64,000 bases of DNA from Phocoena phocoena (Eukaryota; Chordata; Mammalia; Artiodactyla; Phocoenidae), in the NCBI RefSeq assembly GCF_963924675.1, contig NC_089220.1, forward strand, positions 167,138,761 to 167,202,760. The letters are read 5' to 3'. The notes beneath the pieces were generated by a model. The model was given only the letters and a program-made list of their open reading frames with translations. It was not told the origin of the DNA and did not search any database. The translations under genes were made by a program, and so were the position numbers. Below are positions 1 through 11,632 of the stretch, one piece after another (the first letter of the stretch is position 1; each line of letters starts with the position of its first letter).

Positions 1-1878
1 GCTTCTTGGCCATCTGTATGTCTTCTTTGGAGAAATGTCTGTTTAGGTCTTCTGCCCATTTTTGGATTGGGTTGTTTGTTTTTTGCATAGTGAGCTGCAT
101 GAGCTGTTTATATATTTTAGAGATTAATCCTTTGTCCATTGATTTCGTTTGCAAATATTTTCTCTCAATCTGAGGGTTGTCTTTTCATCTTGTTTATGGT
201 TTCCTTTGCTGTGCAAAAGCTTTGAAGTTTCATTAGGTCCCATTTGTTTATTTTTTTATTTCCATGACTCTAGGGGGTGGATCAAAAAAGATCTTGCTGT
301 GATTTAGGTCAAAGAGTGTTTTTCCTATGTTGTCCTCTAAGAGTTTTATAGTGTCTGGTCTTACATTTAGGTCTTGAATCCATTTTGAGTTTATTTTTGT
401 GTATGGTGTTAGGGAGTGTTCTAATTTCATTCTTTTACATGTAGCTGTCCAGTTTCCCAGCACCACTTATCGAAGAGACTGTCTTTTCTCCACTGTATAT
501 CCTTGCCTCCTTTGTCAGAGATTAGTTGACCATAGGTGCGTGGGTTTATCTCTGGGCTTTCTATCTTGTTCCATTGATCTATGTTTCTTTTTTTGTGCCA
601 GTACCATATTGTCTTGATTACTGTAGCTTTATAGTATAGTCTGAAGTCAGGGACTCTGATTCCTTCAGCTCCGTTTTTTTCCCTCAAGACTGCTTTGGCT
701 CTTTGGGGTCTTTTGTGTCTCCATACAAATTTTAAGACTTTTTGTTCTAGTTCCGTAAAAAATGCCATTGGCAATTTGATAGGGATTGCATTGAATCTGT
801 AGATTGCTTTGGGTAGTATACTCATTTTCACAGTATTGATTCTTCTAATCCAAGAACATAATATATCTCTCCATCTGTTGGTATCATCTTTAATTTCTTT
901 CATCAGTGTCTTATAGTTTTCTGCATACAGGTCTTTTGTCTCCCTAGGTAGGTTTATTCCTAGGTATTTTATTCTTTATGTTGCAGTGGTAAATGGGAGT
1001 GTTTCCTTAATTTCTCGTTCAGATTTTTCATCATTAGTGTATAGGAATGCAAGAGATTTCTGTACATTAATTTTGTATCCTGCAACTTTACCAAATTCAT
1101 TGATTAGCTCTAGTAGTTTTCTGGTGGCATCTTTAGGATTTTCTATGTATAGTATCATATCATCTGCAAACAGTGACAGTTTAACTTCTTTTCCAATTTG
1201 GATTCCTTTTATTGCTTTTTCTTCTCTGATTGCTATGGCTAGGACTTCCAAAACTGTGTTGAATAATAGTGGTGAGAGTGGACATCCTTGTCTTGTTCAT
1301 GATCTTAGAGGAAATGCTTTCAGTTTTTCACCATTGAGAATGATGTTTGCTGTGGGTTTGTCATATATGGCCTTTATTATGTTGAGGTACTTTCCCTCTA
1401 TGCCCACTTTCTGGAGAGTTTTTATCATAAATTGGTGTTGAATTTTGTCAAAAGCTTTTTCTGCATCTATTGAGATGATCAGATGGTTTTTCTCCTTCAA
1501 TTTGTTAATATGGTGTATCACATTGATTGATCTGCATATACTGAAGAATCCTTGCATCCCTGGGATAAATCCCACTTGATCATGGTGTATGATTCTTTTA
1601 ATGTGTTGTTGGATTCTGTTTGCTAGTATTTTGTTGAGGATTTTTGCATCTATTTTCATCAGTGATATTGGTCTGTAGTTTTGTTTCTTTGTGATGTCTT
1701 TGTCTGGTTTTGGTATCAGGGTGATGGTTGCCTCATAGAATGAGTTTGGGAGAGTTTCTTTCTCTGCAGTTTTTTGGAAGAGCTTGAGAAGCATGGGTGA
1801 TAGCCCTTCTCTAAATGTTTGATAGAATTCACCTGTGAAGCCATCTGGTCCTGGACTTTTGTTTGTTGGAAGATTTTT

Positions 1879-2078
1879 TTTTTTTTGCGGTACGCGGGCC
1901 TCTCACTGTTGTGACCTGTCCTGTTGCGGAGCACAGGCTCTGGACGCACAGGCTCAGCAGCCATGGCTCACGGGCCCAGCTTCTCCACCACATGTGGGGT
2001 TTTCCCGGACCGGGGCATGAACCCGTGTCCCCTGCATTGGCAGGCGGACTCTCAACCACTGCGCCACCAGGGAGGCCC
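1879..2078 (-). mobile_element. CHR-type tRNA-derived SINE (short form) inside L1 ORF2
   Basis: The A-rich tail appears as a T-run at the left and the tRNA-like head lies at the right. The copy is flanked by a perfect 15-bp target-site duplication, TGTTGGAAGATTTTT (1864-1878 and 2079-2093). A- and B-box-like pol III promoter sequences sit in the head. The insertion post-dates the L1 it interrupts. Confidence 0.95.
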
Positions 2079-3272
2079 TGTTGGAAGATTTTTAATCACT
2101 GTTTCAATTTCATAACGTGTGATTGGTCTGTTCATATTTTCTACTTCTTCCTGCTTCAGTCTTGGAAGGTTATACCTTTTGAGAATTTGTCCATTTCTTC
2201 CAGGTTGTCCAGTTTATTGGCATAGAGTTGCTTGTAGTAGTCTCTTAGGATGGTTTGTATTTCTGCAGTGTCTGTTGTAACTTCTCTCTTTTCATTTCTA
2301 ATTTTATTGATTTGAGTCCTCTCCCCGTTTTTCTTGATGAGTCTGGCTAATGGTTTATCAATTTTGTTTATCTTCTCAAAGAACCAGCTTTTAATTTTAT
2401 TCATCTTTGCTATTGTTTTCTTTGTTTCTATTTCATTTATTTCTGCTCTGATCTTTATGATTTCTTTCCTTCTGCTAACTTTGGGTTTTGTTTGTTCTTC
2501 TTTCTCCAGTTCCTTCAGGTGTAAAGTTAGATTGTTTATTTGAGATTTTTGTTGTTTCTTGAGGTAGGCTTATATAGCTATAAACTTCCCTCTTAGAACT
2601 GCTTTTGCTGCATCCCATACGTTTTGGATCATTGTGTTTTCATTGTCGTTTGTCTCTAGGTATATTTAGATTTCCTGTTTGATTTCTTCAGTGATCTCTT
2701 GGTTATTTAGTAACGTATTGTTTAGCTTCCATGTGTTTGTGTTTTTTACGTGTTTTTCCTTGTAATTGATTTCTAATCTCATAGCATTGTGGTCAGAAAA
2801 GATGCTTGATATGATTTCAATTTTCTTAAATTTACTGAGGCTTGATTTGTGACCCAAGATGTGATCTCTCCTGGAGAATGTTCCATGCGCACTTGAGAAG
2901 GAAGTGTAATCTGCTGTTTTTCGATGGAATGTCCTATAAATATCAATTAAATCTATCTGGTCTGTTGTGTCATTTAAAGCTTTGTTTTCTTATTTATTTT
3001 CATTTTGGTTGATCTGTCCATTGGTGTAAGTGAGGTGTTAAAGTCCCCTACTATTACTGTGTTACTGTCGATATCCTCTTTTATAGCTGTTAGCAGTTGC
3101 CTTATGTATTGAGGTGCTCCTATGTTGGATGCATATATATTTATAATTGTTCTATCTTCTTCTTGGATTAATCTCTTTATCATTATGTAGTGTCCTTCCT
3201 TGTCTCTTGTAACATTCTTTATTTTAAAGTCTATTTTATCTGATATAAGTATTGATACTCCAGCTTTCTTTT

Positions 3273-3468
3273 TTTTTGCAGTACGTGGGCTTCTCACCAC
3301 TGCGGCCTCCCCCGTTGCAGAGCACAGGCTCTGGACACGCAGGCTTAGCGGCCATGGCTCACGGGCCCAGCCGCTCCGCGGCATGTGGGATCCTCCCAGA
3401 CCGAGGCACGAACCCGTGTCCCCGGCATCGGCAGGCAGACTCTCAACCACTGCGCCACCAGGGAAGCC
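3273..3468 (-). mobile_element. CHR-type SINE (short form) inside L1 ORF2 endonuclease region
   Basis: Flanked by 15-bp repeats CTCCAGCTTTCTTTT (3258-3272) and CTCCAACTTTCTTTT (3469-3483), one mismatch. The L1 fragment at 30571-30600 holds the same site without the SINE, which gives a paralogous empty site and fixes the boundaries. It splits the endonuclease frame of ORF2. Confidence 0.95.
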
Positions 3469-3743
3469 CTCCAACTTTCTTTTGATTTCCATTTGCATGT
3501 AATATCTTTTTCCATCCCTTCACTTTCAGTCTGTATGTGTCCCTACATCTGAAGTGGGTCTCTTGTAGACAGCATATATATGTGTCTTGTTTTTGTATCA
3601 GTTCAGCAAGCCTGTGTCTGTTGGTTGGAGCATTTAATCCATTCACATTTAAGGTAATTATCGATATGTATGTTCCTATGACCATTTTCTTAATTGTTTT
3701 GGGTTTGTTTTTGTAGGTCCTTTTCTTCTCTTGTGTTTACCAT

Positions 3744-4624
3744 TTAGAGAAGTTCCTTTAGCATTTGTTGTAGAGCTGGTTTGGTGGTGCTGAATTCTCT
3801 TAGCTTTTGCTTGTCTGTAAAGCTTTTGATTTCTCCATCGAATCTGAATGCGGTCCTTGCCGGGTAGAGTAACCTTGGTTGTATGTTCTTCCCTCTCATC
3901 ACTTTAAGTATATCATGCTACACCCTTCTGGCTTATAGAGTTTCTGCTGAGAAATCAGCTGTTAACCTTATGGGAGTTCCCTTGTATATTATTTGTTGTT
4001 TTTCCCTTGCTGTTTCAATAATTTTTCTTTGTCTTTAAATTTTGCCAATTTGATTACTATGTGTCTCGGCGTGTTTCTCCTTGGGTTTATCCTTTATGGG
4101 ACTCTGTGCGCTTCCTGGACTTGGGTGGCTATTTCCTTTCCCATGTCAGGGAAGTTTTTGACTGTAATCTCTTCAAATATTTTTTCTGGTCCTTTCTCTC
4201 TCTCTTCTCCTTCTGGGACCCCTATAATGCGAATGTTGTTGCATTTAATGTTGTTCCAGAGGTCTCTTAGACTGTCTTCATTTCTTTTCATTCTTTTCTC
4301 TTTATTCTGTTCCGCAGCAGAGAATTCCACCATTCTGTCTTCCAGGTCACTTATCCGTTCTTCTGCCTCAGTTATTCTGCTGTTGATTCCTTAGTGTAGT
4401 GTAGTTTTCATTTCAGTTATTGTATTGTTCATCTCTGTTTGTTTGTTCTTTAATTCTTCTAGGTCTTTGTTAAACATTTATTGCATCTTTTCGATCTTTG
4501 CCTCCATTCTTTTTCCGAGGTCTTGGATCATCTTCATTATCATTATTCTGAATTCTTTTTCTGGAAGGTTGCCTATCTCCACTTCATTTAGTTGTTTTTC
4601 TGGGGTTTTATCTTGTTCCTTCAT
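3744..4624 (-). pseudogene. L1 ORF1 (RNA-binding chaperone), broken
   Basis: L1 ORF1p is a trimeric coiled-coil RNA-binding protein that packages L1 RNA. The frame opens at ATG 4624 with MKEQDKTPEKQLNE-like residues. A coiled-coil part follows, then the RRM-like segment IIGVPEGEEREK (around 4150-4190), and it ends near 3744 with a REFSTTKPAL-like C-terminus. Decay is clear: an in-frame TAA in the coiled coil (MQ-stop-MFN near 4480, where the copy at 30514-31865 has MQEMFN), a damaged stretch near 4390, and a stop after the residues HRVP at about 4094. The total span of about 880 bp is close to a normal ORF1. Confidence 0.88.
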
Positions 4625-5555
4625 TTGGTACATAGCCCTCTGCCTTTTCATCTTGTCTGTCTTTCTGTGAATGTGTTTTTTGTTTCACAGGCTGCAGGAT
4701 TGTAGTTCTTGCTTCTGCTGTCTGCCCTCTGGTAGATATGGCTATCTAAGAGGGTTTTGCAAGTTTCCTAATGGGAGGAACTGGTGGTGGGTAGAGCTGA
4801 CTGTTGCTCTGGTGGGCAGAGCTCAGTAAAACTTTAAACTGCTTGACTGCTCATGGGTGGGGTTGGCTTCCCTCCCTGTTGGTGGTTTGGCCGGAGGCAA
4901 CCCAACACTGGAGCCTACCTGGGCTCTTTGGTGGGGTAATGGCAGACTCTGGGAGGGTTCAAGCTAAGGAGTACTTCCCGGAACTTATGCTGCCAGTGTC
5001 CTTGTCCCCACATTGAGCCACAGCCACCCCCTGCCTCTGCAGGAGACCCTCCAACACTGCCCGGTAGGTCTGGTTCAGTCTCCCCTTGGGTCACTGCTCC
5101 TTCCCCTGGGTCCTGATGCACACACTACTTTGTGTGTGCACTCCAAGAGTGGAGTCTCTGTTTCCCCTTGTCCTGTCGAAGTCCTGCAATGAAATCCCAC
5201 TAGCCTTCAAAGTTTGATTCTCTAGGAATTCCTCCTTCCATTGGTGGACCCCCAGTTCGGGAAGCCTGATGTGGGGCTTAGAACCTTCACTCCAGTGGGT
5301 GGCCTTCTGTGGTAGAATTGTTCTCCAGTCCATGAGTCACCCACCCAGCAGTTATGGGATTTGATTTCACTGTGATTGCACCCCTCCTACCGTCTCATTG
5401 TGGCTTCTCCTTTGTCTTTGGATGTGGGGTATCTTTTTTGGTGAGTTCTAGTGTCCTTCTGTCGATGGTTGTCCAACAGCTAGTTGTGATTCTGGTGTTC
5501 TCGCAAGAGAGAGTGAGAGCACGTCCTTCTATTCTGCCATCTTGGTTCAGCGCTT
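4625..5555 (-). promoter_or_regulatory. L1 5' UTR with internal promoter and YY1-type site
   Basis: About 930 bp precede the ORF1 start and are more GC-rich than the flanks, as expected for an L1 5' UTR. On the minus strand CAAGATGGC lies at 5536-5544, roughly a dozen bases from the inferred 5' terminus. That is where YY1 binds in primate L1 and fixes the transcription start. The promoter role is known for the family; present activity here is unknown. Confidence 0.75.
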
Positions 5556-5888
5556 CCAGCCTTCTTTTGATTCATGCTTGAATAGCATATATTTTGCTAT
5601 GTTCTTATTTTTTTAACCTATTTTTGTATTACATTTAAAGTGGGTTTTCTTATACATAGCTATATTTGGGTCTTGCTATTTTATCCAATCTGACAATGTC
5701 TTTTAATTTTTTGTTGAAATCATTTATATTTAATGTAATTATTGATATGCTTGGATTAACATATAATGTCTTATGCATTTTCTATTTTTATTTCTGTTCT
5801 TTGTTTTTCCTTGTTTTTCTGACCTGTTTTAAAAATTTGGGGTATTATATTTTAATATCTAATATTGGATTTTTAGTTATACCCTTTT

Positions 5889-6100
5889 TTTTTTTTTCTT
5901 TTTGTTTTTGCGGTACACGGGCCTCTCACTGTTGTGGCCTCTCCCGTTGCCGAGCACAGGCTCCGGACGCGTAGGCTCAGCGGCCATGGCTCACGGCCCA
6001 GCCGCTCCGCGGCATGTGGGATCTTCCCAGACCCGGGTACGAACCCGTGTCCCCTGCATCGGCAGGCAGACTCTCAACCACTGCGCCACCAGGGAAGCCC
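5889..6100 (-). mobile_element. CHR-type SINE (short form) in old L1
   Basis: A perfect 15-bp duplication TAGTTATACCCTTTT (5874-5888 and 6101-6115) flanks a typical copy with a T-run tail at the left and the tRNA-like head at the right. Confidence 0.95.
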
Positions 6101-6405
6101 TAGTTATACCCTTTTCTTTAAAATATTTTAATGGTTGCCTATGGTTTACAATATATATCTTAATTACTCAGAGTCTACCTTTAAATATTATACTGTTTCA
6201 CAGGTAGTGTAAGGACCATACAGCAGTATTTTTCCAATTTTTTTTTTCTGTAACCCTTTGTGTTATTGTGGTGCTATTTTACTTTTCTACATACTATAAC
6301 CGCATAATGGAATGCTACTATTTTTGCTTTTGATTGTCTGATCTTTTACAGCATTGAAAAATAAATTTTGTATATTTTAAAATTTATTCCATTTCCAGCT
6401 GTTTA

Positions 6406-6415
<10 letters not shown>

Positions 6416-6464
<49 letters not shown>
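6416..6464. repeat. (TG)n(TA)n microsatellite
   Basis: A TG run of about 20 bp passes directly into a TA run of about 28 bp, inside the old L1. Likely polymorphic in length. Confidence 0.97.
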
Positions 6465-6476
<12 letters not shown>

Positions 6477-6788
6477 AGAACTCTTAACATTTCTTTTAGT
6501 TTAGGTATACTGGCAAAAATTCTGTTTTTGTTTATTTGAGAAAAATATTTATTTCTTTTTCATTTTTGAAAAATATTTTCACTGGCTGTAAAATTCTGTG
6601 TTGACATTTTTTTCAGCACCTTAAAGAAGGCATTCCATTGTCTTTTTACTTGCATTGTTTCTTATTGGATGTCTATTGTAATTCTTATCTTTGTTCTTGT
6701 CTATGTAATATTTCTTTTCTGTCTGGTGGCCTTTGAGATGTTAAAAATTTTTTTTGTTGTCAGCAATTTGAATATGATATTCCTAGGA

Positions 6789-6793
6789 GTGTG

Positions 6794-6832
<39 letters not shown>
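6789..6832. repeat. (GT)n microsatellite
   Basis: Near-perfect GT dinucleotide run of about 44 bp with C and A interruptions at its left end. Confidence 0.97.
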
Positions 6833-6835
<3 letters not shown>

Positions 6836-8356
6836 GCTTGTTTCTTTTGTTTCATTTTTGTATATATCCTACTTTGGGTTATCTGAGCCCCTTGGATCTG
6901 TGGTTTGGTGTCTTTCATTAAATGTTATGTTCTCTCACAAATCTTATATGCTCCATTCTGATTTTGTCTTCCATTCTGTTTTTTTCTCTTGTATTAATTT
7001 TTTGTTGAAATCTGGACATCTGGTGTGAGACAGTTGCAACTGAAGTAAATAGATTTTTTGGCCTAGAAATGTGTACGTTTTTCCTTCTTTTAAGCCTTCA
7101 GTGTGCTTTTGAGTGAGTGTGGGCAGCAGCTGGTCTAGGTTTGGGATTGTAGTTCCAATGGTTACCCTCATTGCACCACAGGCTTTACATTCTAGTAGTT
7201 TTTACCTTGTGTTTAGGGTGATGGTAGTTTGTCGGGGTTTTTTTTCCCTCGGTGTTCTACCCTCAACTTCATATCTTTCATTTGTGCTATGCATTAATGA
7301 GAGTTTCTATTCACATTCTCTCCCAATCTTCTTGTAGTCTATTATTTTTACTTGATGCTTATTATCTCTATGGTGATGGTTGGAGGAATTCTTTATAGTT
7401 CTGAATAAAGCTTCTGTTTTAGGCAGGCATTATGTTCCTGTGTCTCAGGGATGACTTTATCAGTGCTCCTACTCCACCTCCAGTTGTAGGTCTGGCACTG
7501 GCTTGTATTCCTCTCCCTCCTCCAGATGCAGAGGTTTTGTCCCCTCTTTCTTCCCCTAGTTTTAGTGGCTTTTCATTAGTGCTCTGAGGGTGAACATCTT
7601 TGTTGGCCTTCTCCCAGTATTGGAAGGCTTTTGTTCCATAGGGGGAAAAGAAGAAGAGGGATCTGGTTGGGCACTTGTGTTTGTTTTTTTTTTGAAGTGG
7701 CTGTTGTTACCTTCCTTCATGCCTACATCATGAAGAATGATTTTTCTGGACTCTCACTAATCATTTTTTTTTTTTAATGAGCAGTTGGTCAGGACAGTGG
7801 AGAAGAACCTGAAATGCTATTAATTCCTCTTATGTGTGTGTTTCTCCAAGATTTTTACTCTCTTGCTAGCCCACATTTAACATTTACCAATTTATTAAAA
7901 ATTTTGGCTGAATTCTTGCTGGTCTCTGATAATATGTGTGCCAAGTAAGAAGAGCTCACATCCTGTTTCTTACTGCAGGTGCCTGTTTTTCCTTAGATTT
8001 TAGGTTAGAGTCAATTGCCCTACCACCTCAGCTTTCTAGTGAGTTGAAGAAAAGTTGGGAGTTTTCAAATTATCCAGAATTTTCTTTGATATTTTAATTG
8101 TATTAAGGGTGGGAGTAATGCTCTTTCCAACCTTACATGTCTCAAATAAAAGCTGGCAGTACCTATCCATTATGTTTTAATGGGAGAATATGAAAATATG
8201 GAATTTATATTCATGCACTGTATTCACAAATTACCCAGGCCTTGGGTTTAAATAGCTCAAGTGTAAATCCCATTATAACATACTTTCTGCATTCCTATAT
8301 CCACCTTTTCATCATTGGTAAAGTTGGAGTTGTACAAGACTGGTATAAGATAATAG

Positions 8357-8760
8357 TAGCTGAAATATACATAGTGCATATCATATGCCAAACATTATTT
8401 TTTTAAAAATTTTATTTATTTATTTGTGCCGGGTCTTTGTTGCGGCACGCGGGATCTTCGTTGCAGCATGTGGGCTTTTAGTTGTGGCATGTGGGCTCTA
8501 GTTCCCTGACCAGGGATTGAACCCGGGCCCCCTGTATTGGGAGCATGGAGTCTTAACCATTGGACCACCAGAGAAGTCCCCCAAACACTATTTTAAGCAT
8601 GTTCTATGTATTAATTCATTTAATCCTCATGACAACTTTTATTTTACTGATAAAGAAATTGAGGCACAACGAGATTTAGTTGCTTAAGATAGCACACCTT
8701 TTAAGTAGTAAATTTGGGGTTTGCATGCATGTTTTCAATCCCTAAGCTCAATTGCTTCTC
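8357..8760 (-). mobile_element. MIR element split by a SINE
   Basis: The segments 8357-8401 and 8581-8760 join into one antisense MIR pattern: the ATGCCAAACACT part, then TTAATTCATTTAATCCTCATGACAAC, then AAATTGAGGCACAACG. A younger SINE sits between them. MIRs are inactive tRNA-core SINEs shared by all mammals. Sequence from 8775 to 8930 looks like a second, weaker MIR piece. Confidence 0.8.
8402..8580 (-). mobile_element. Older tRNA-derived SINE (CHR-1-like) inside MIR
   Basis: It has an AT-rich tail at the left, a central GTGGCATGTGGGCTCTAG part and a degenerate tRNA-like head ending GGACCACCAGAGAAGTCCC. The flanking duplications CCAAACATTATTTT (8388-8401) and CCAAACACTATTTT (8581-8594) differ at one base. 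It is more diverged than the short CHR copies. Confidence 0.88.
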
Positions 8761-9288
8761 AAGAAAAAAGTATAGCAAATTAGTGTAATTTAGAATTCTG
8801 AAGAGCATTTAGTCCTGCTCTTTCACTTTACAAATGAAGTCATAAACAGATGAGTTAAAGGCCTTATCAAGGGCTAGACACACAGTTTGTGGCTGATTTA
8901 ATATAGAATCAAGATCTTCCATTTCTCATCCTATTTTTACTTAATAATAATATACGAATACAAATGGGGATACAGTTCCAGTGCTCCTGAAACTTATTGA
9001 AATTCACCTATTTGATTTTCCTTTAATTTACTTTATTGGGAAGAAATGTGATCACTTGATTTTCTTCTAATTTATGTTGCTGGGAGGAAATATACTCAAA
9101 TATAGAAACTTAACCCTTGTAGATTTTCTAGACTTAGAGATTCGTTTTTTAGTTATTCCTCATTTAGATTAGAATTTATTTATAGTTTCAGCTCAAATAA
9201 TGGAGGTGAAGGTAATTTTCAGATTGCCATTTAATTATATCACATTCACTTACATGTGCCAAGAACAGAACACATACAAAGTTAAAAT

Positions 9289-9499
9289 AGCCATCCTTGG
9301 CTGGTGGCACAGTGGTTGAGAGTCCGCCTGCCGATGCAGGGGACACGGGTTCGTGCCCCGGTCCAGGAAGATCCCACATGCCGTGGAGCGGCTGGGCCCG
9401 TGAGCCATGGCTGCTGAGCCTGCGTGTCTGGAGCCTGTGCTCTGTAATGGGAGAGACCACAACAGTGAGAGGCCCGCATACCGGGGGAAAAAAAAAAAA
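9289..9499 (+). mobile_element. CHR-type SINE (short form), plus orientation
   Basis: The tRNA-like head GCTGGTGGCACAGTGGTTGAG is at the left and an A-run at 9488-9499 is at the right. The first bases of the head are mutated or lost, and no clear target-site duplication was found. One of only two short CHR copies on the plus strand here. Confidence 0.92.
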
Positions 9500-9744
9500 C
9501 ATATATATATATTTAGTGCTTAGGGAAATTCACATACCATTTAAGCACAGAGTTTCCATCTTATATTCTTCCTTTCTCTTTCTTTTTTCACCTTTCTATG
9601 CTTACATATACATAGGAGAGTATAGTGGAACAGGAGTCAGAAAACTTAGTCATGTTTTGGGACTTACTAGCAAGCAACTTGGCCTCTGGCAAATATTTTT
9701 GAGCTTCTGTTTTCTCACCTTCACCTCATGTTACATGAGGATCA

Positions 9745-10080
9745 AATTAGACCATTTATTACTCATAAGCACTTACTGAACTTCTGTTGTATGCAAGACA
9801 CAATGGTGGGGACTGGGGACACAAAGTTCAATAGGAAATAGCTGCTGCTTCCCAGTAAGTTTATGTTCTGATCTGGGGATTGACCTGTAAATAATTGTGA
9901 TATTGTGATATACAACCAAATGTATGAGTTTAATATAGAAGAGTCATACACGAGAGAATCAGAAGATTCCCACGGGTCGGATTTAAAATATGAATAGAAG
10001 TCCACCAAGCAGGTGAGGGGAAAGCATTCCAGGCAAAGGGAAGAAGATTTAAATATTTTCTAAGTTTGAATCAAGAACTG
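9745..10080 (+). mobile_element. L2-like LINE fragment
   Basis: The order of segments fits an ancient L2: CACTTACTGAACTTCTGTTG, then a GGGGACTGGGGACAC part, then GGAAAGCATTCCAGGCAAAGG. It is highly diverged, so the limits are approximate and a profile search could revise the family. Confidence 0.5.
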
Positions 10081-11616
10081 GTACAGGCCCACATATGTCT
10101 TTATTTTTAAGAAACTATATATAAAGGATTATGAAAAATGTAATTTGAATTTTGAAAACCATCTTGTTATCGTTGTTGTTAATAACCTTAGAGAAATGCT
10201 AGTTTTAAATTCGTGAATAAGATATGGAGATGGAATGACAAATCAAGACTTATTAATTATAAGAAATTGGATCCTCTGAGTTTTCATTATCATGAGCCAT
10301 GTTAATTAACATTTCATTAATTACCCTCACAATAAACTAATCACACAATTAGTGACCCTATGAGATCATAAAAACATAACAAACACAGGGTACATTGCTT
10401 AGAATGTCAAGGTTAAATAACTTAATTTTGGATTCGCTGGCATTATAGTCATAACCCACACAACTCAGAAAGAGCAAGGATAGGAAAACTTACTCAGAGT
10501 CAGCATGGCTCTTTTTATCCAGTATGTCAAAGACATTTCATAACATTGACTTCTAGAAAATAATTTCATATACTGACTCCCTAATTTTCTAACATGACTG
10601 AACTCCTGGTACTACTACTCTCTTGAATAATATCATTTGTAATACTCTGGGCAAATTTTGTTTTCAGAGGTTAGAATTTAGGAAGAAAAGTACAAGGCAA
10701 GATAGTTAATAATGTATGTAATCCAATGTTTAAAGGTATACTAACAATCTACAAAATCTACTGGTGAAGCTTAAAAGCACAAGAGGACAATGCATATGAT
10801 GGTAAACCTTAAAATAGTATGTCATTGCATGGAAAAGGAAAACGTGATTTCAAAAGGAAAGGGAAGGACAGTAGAAAGCATCCAAGGGAAAAATAGATCA
10901 ATAGTCAGATAAAATAATAGTCAGAAAATGTAGTTTTTATGTCAGTAGCAACAGAAATATAGTAGATAATCAGGTGGTAATGACTTTGTAGCAGGGAGGT
11001 TTTCATTTGTATTGTATAAGGCAAGGCATTTTATGGAGTATTTTCTTCTATTTATTTGTCTTACTATATACTCTCTCACTTTGAACATAAGTAGGATAAT
11101 TTTTATTTAGTTCTTCTCGATAACTATATGTTATGCAAATAGAGTTTTCTTTTGAAATGTTTAATTAAAACTCAATCTTAACTGAACCAAATACACTATG
11201 TTTCTTTGGTTGTTTAGAGTCACCAAAGTACTGCCATTAAAGATAAAATTCTACTGCAATAAAAATTTAACCAAAATATGTAAAAATTTAATGAAGAGAA
11301 TACATCATGATTAGAAAAAAGTAAAACGTTTATAATACTAACACCATCACACAGTTATCTTAATATTTGCACATTGCCTTCTGCATGCAGCCATATCTTT
11401 AATATAATTGCAGCCATAATATGTATCATTATAATTTCATATTATGAATTGCAATCTCTTTCCATCTCACAAAAAAATTCAAGTCAGCTTACACAGAACA
11501 AGATAACATTAAATAAAAAACAGTAGGCAAAGAAAAACTCAGGAGAAAGAGAAGGGTGGGAAAAATAAGAAATGTGTGAAGTAACATACAAAACGTATGC
11601 CATTAGATTCTAAGTG
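10081..11616. other. AT-rich stretch with no recognised feature
   Basis: No repeat family, open frame of note or RNA gene was recognised. The sequence is AT-rich single-copy-like DNA. Confidence 0.5.
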
Positions 11617-11632
11617 TAGGCTACAGAGTTAT

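Larger units (their letters stand above)
1..3685 (-). pseudogene. L1 ORF2 (endonuclease/reverse transcriptase), broken and partial
   Basis: ORF2p nicks target DNA and reverse-transcribes L1 RNA. The start ATG is at 3685. The endonuclease domain shows NVNGLNAP and CCLQETHF near the N-terminus, and GDFNT near 3040. The reverse transcriptase shows [16 protein letters not shown] and [10 protein letters not shown] (about 1540-1720), then the catalytic FADD motif near 1165. The C-terminal region with [12 protein letters not shown] lies near 540. A TGA stop replaces the residue before TRQGCPLSP at about 1297, further frame changes lie between 900 and 1300, and two SINEs split the frame. The C-terminal end is outside the window. 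Confidence 0.92.
1..5555 (-). mobile_element. Full-length-type L1 retrotransposon, inactive, 3' end outside window
   Basis: Read on the minus strand this is an L1 in normal order: 5' UTR (5555 to 4625), ORF1 (4624 to 3744), a spacer of about 58 bp, and ORF2 from 3685 to the window edge. The 5' end carries CCAAGATGGCAGAATAG, the YY1-type motif found near the start of mammalian L1s, so the 5' end appears complete. About 0.9 kb of ORF2 end and 3' UTR lies beyond position 1, judged by comparison with the L1 at 62381-64000. ORF1 and ORF2 both contain stops and frame changes, and two SINEs interrupt the element (1879-2078, 3273-3468), so it cannot move by itself. It sits inside an older L1 that resumes at about 5556. 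The structure is seen directly; the subfamily is not assigned. Confidence 0.93.
5556..7970 (-). mobile_element. Older L1 (L1M-like), ORF2 start to 5' UTR, host of the young L1
   Basis: From 5556 the sequence resembles the ORF2 start of an L1 that is much more diverged than the one at 1-5555 (CCTTCTTTTGATT matches CTTTCTTTTGATT at the homologous codon site). Upstream ORF1/5' UTR-like sequence on the minus strand follows to about 7.5-8 kb. No open frame survives. A SINE (5889-6100) and two dinucleotide runs lie in it. The other part of this old L1 should lie left of the window. The right-hand limit is uncertain. Confidence 0.68.

Noticed and set aside
6416..6832. TG/TA and GT runs as a possible array or satellite
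   Set aside because: Simple dinucleotide microsatellites of common length, with no spacer-repeat structure.
6669..7028. 119-codon plus-strand hydrophobic frame
   Set aside because: Lies antisense to an old L1 and crosses a (GT)n run. The hydrophobicity comes from T-rich codons.
9319..9365. A tRNA gene suggested by A-box and B-box sequences
   Set aside because: These are the pol III promoter boxes in the tRNA-like heads of SINEs. The flanking body and tail identify a SINE, and the cloverleaf is not preserved.
9297..9500. Recurrent open frame reading MVESPPADAGDTGSCPGPG-like residues in many places (also near 2059, 3498, 19786, 29401, 42886, 46719, 55295)
   Set aside because: It is the plus-sense frame of the GC-rich short CHR SINE itself. 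It recurs because the SINE recurs and is not a gene family.
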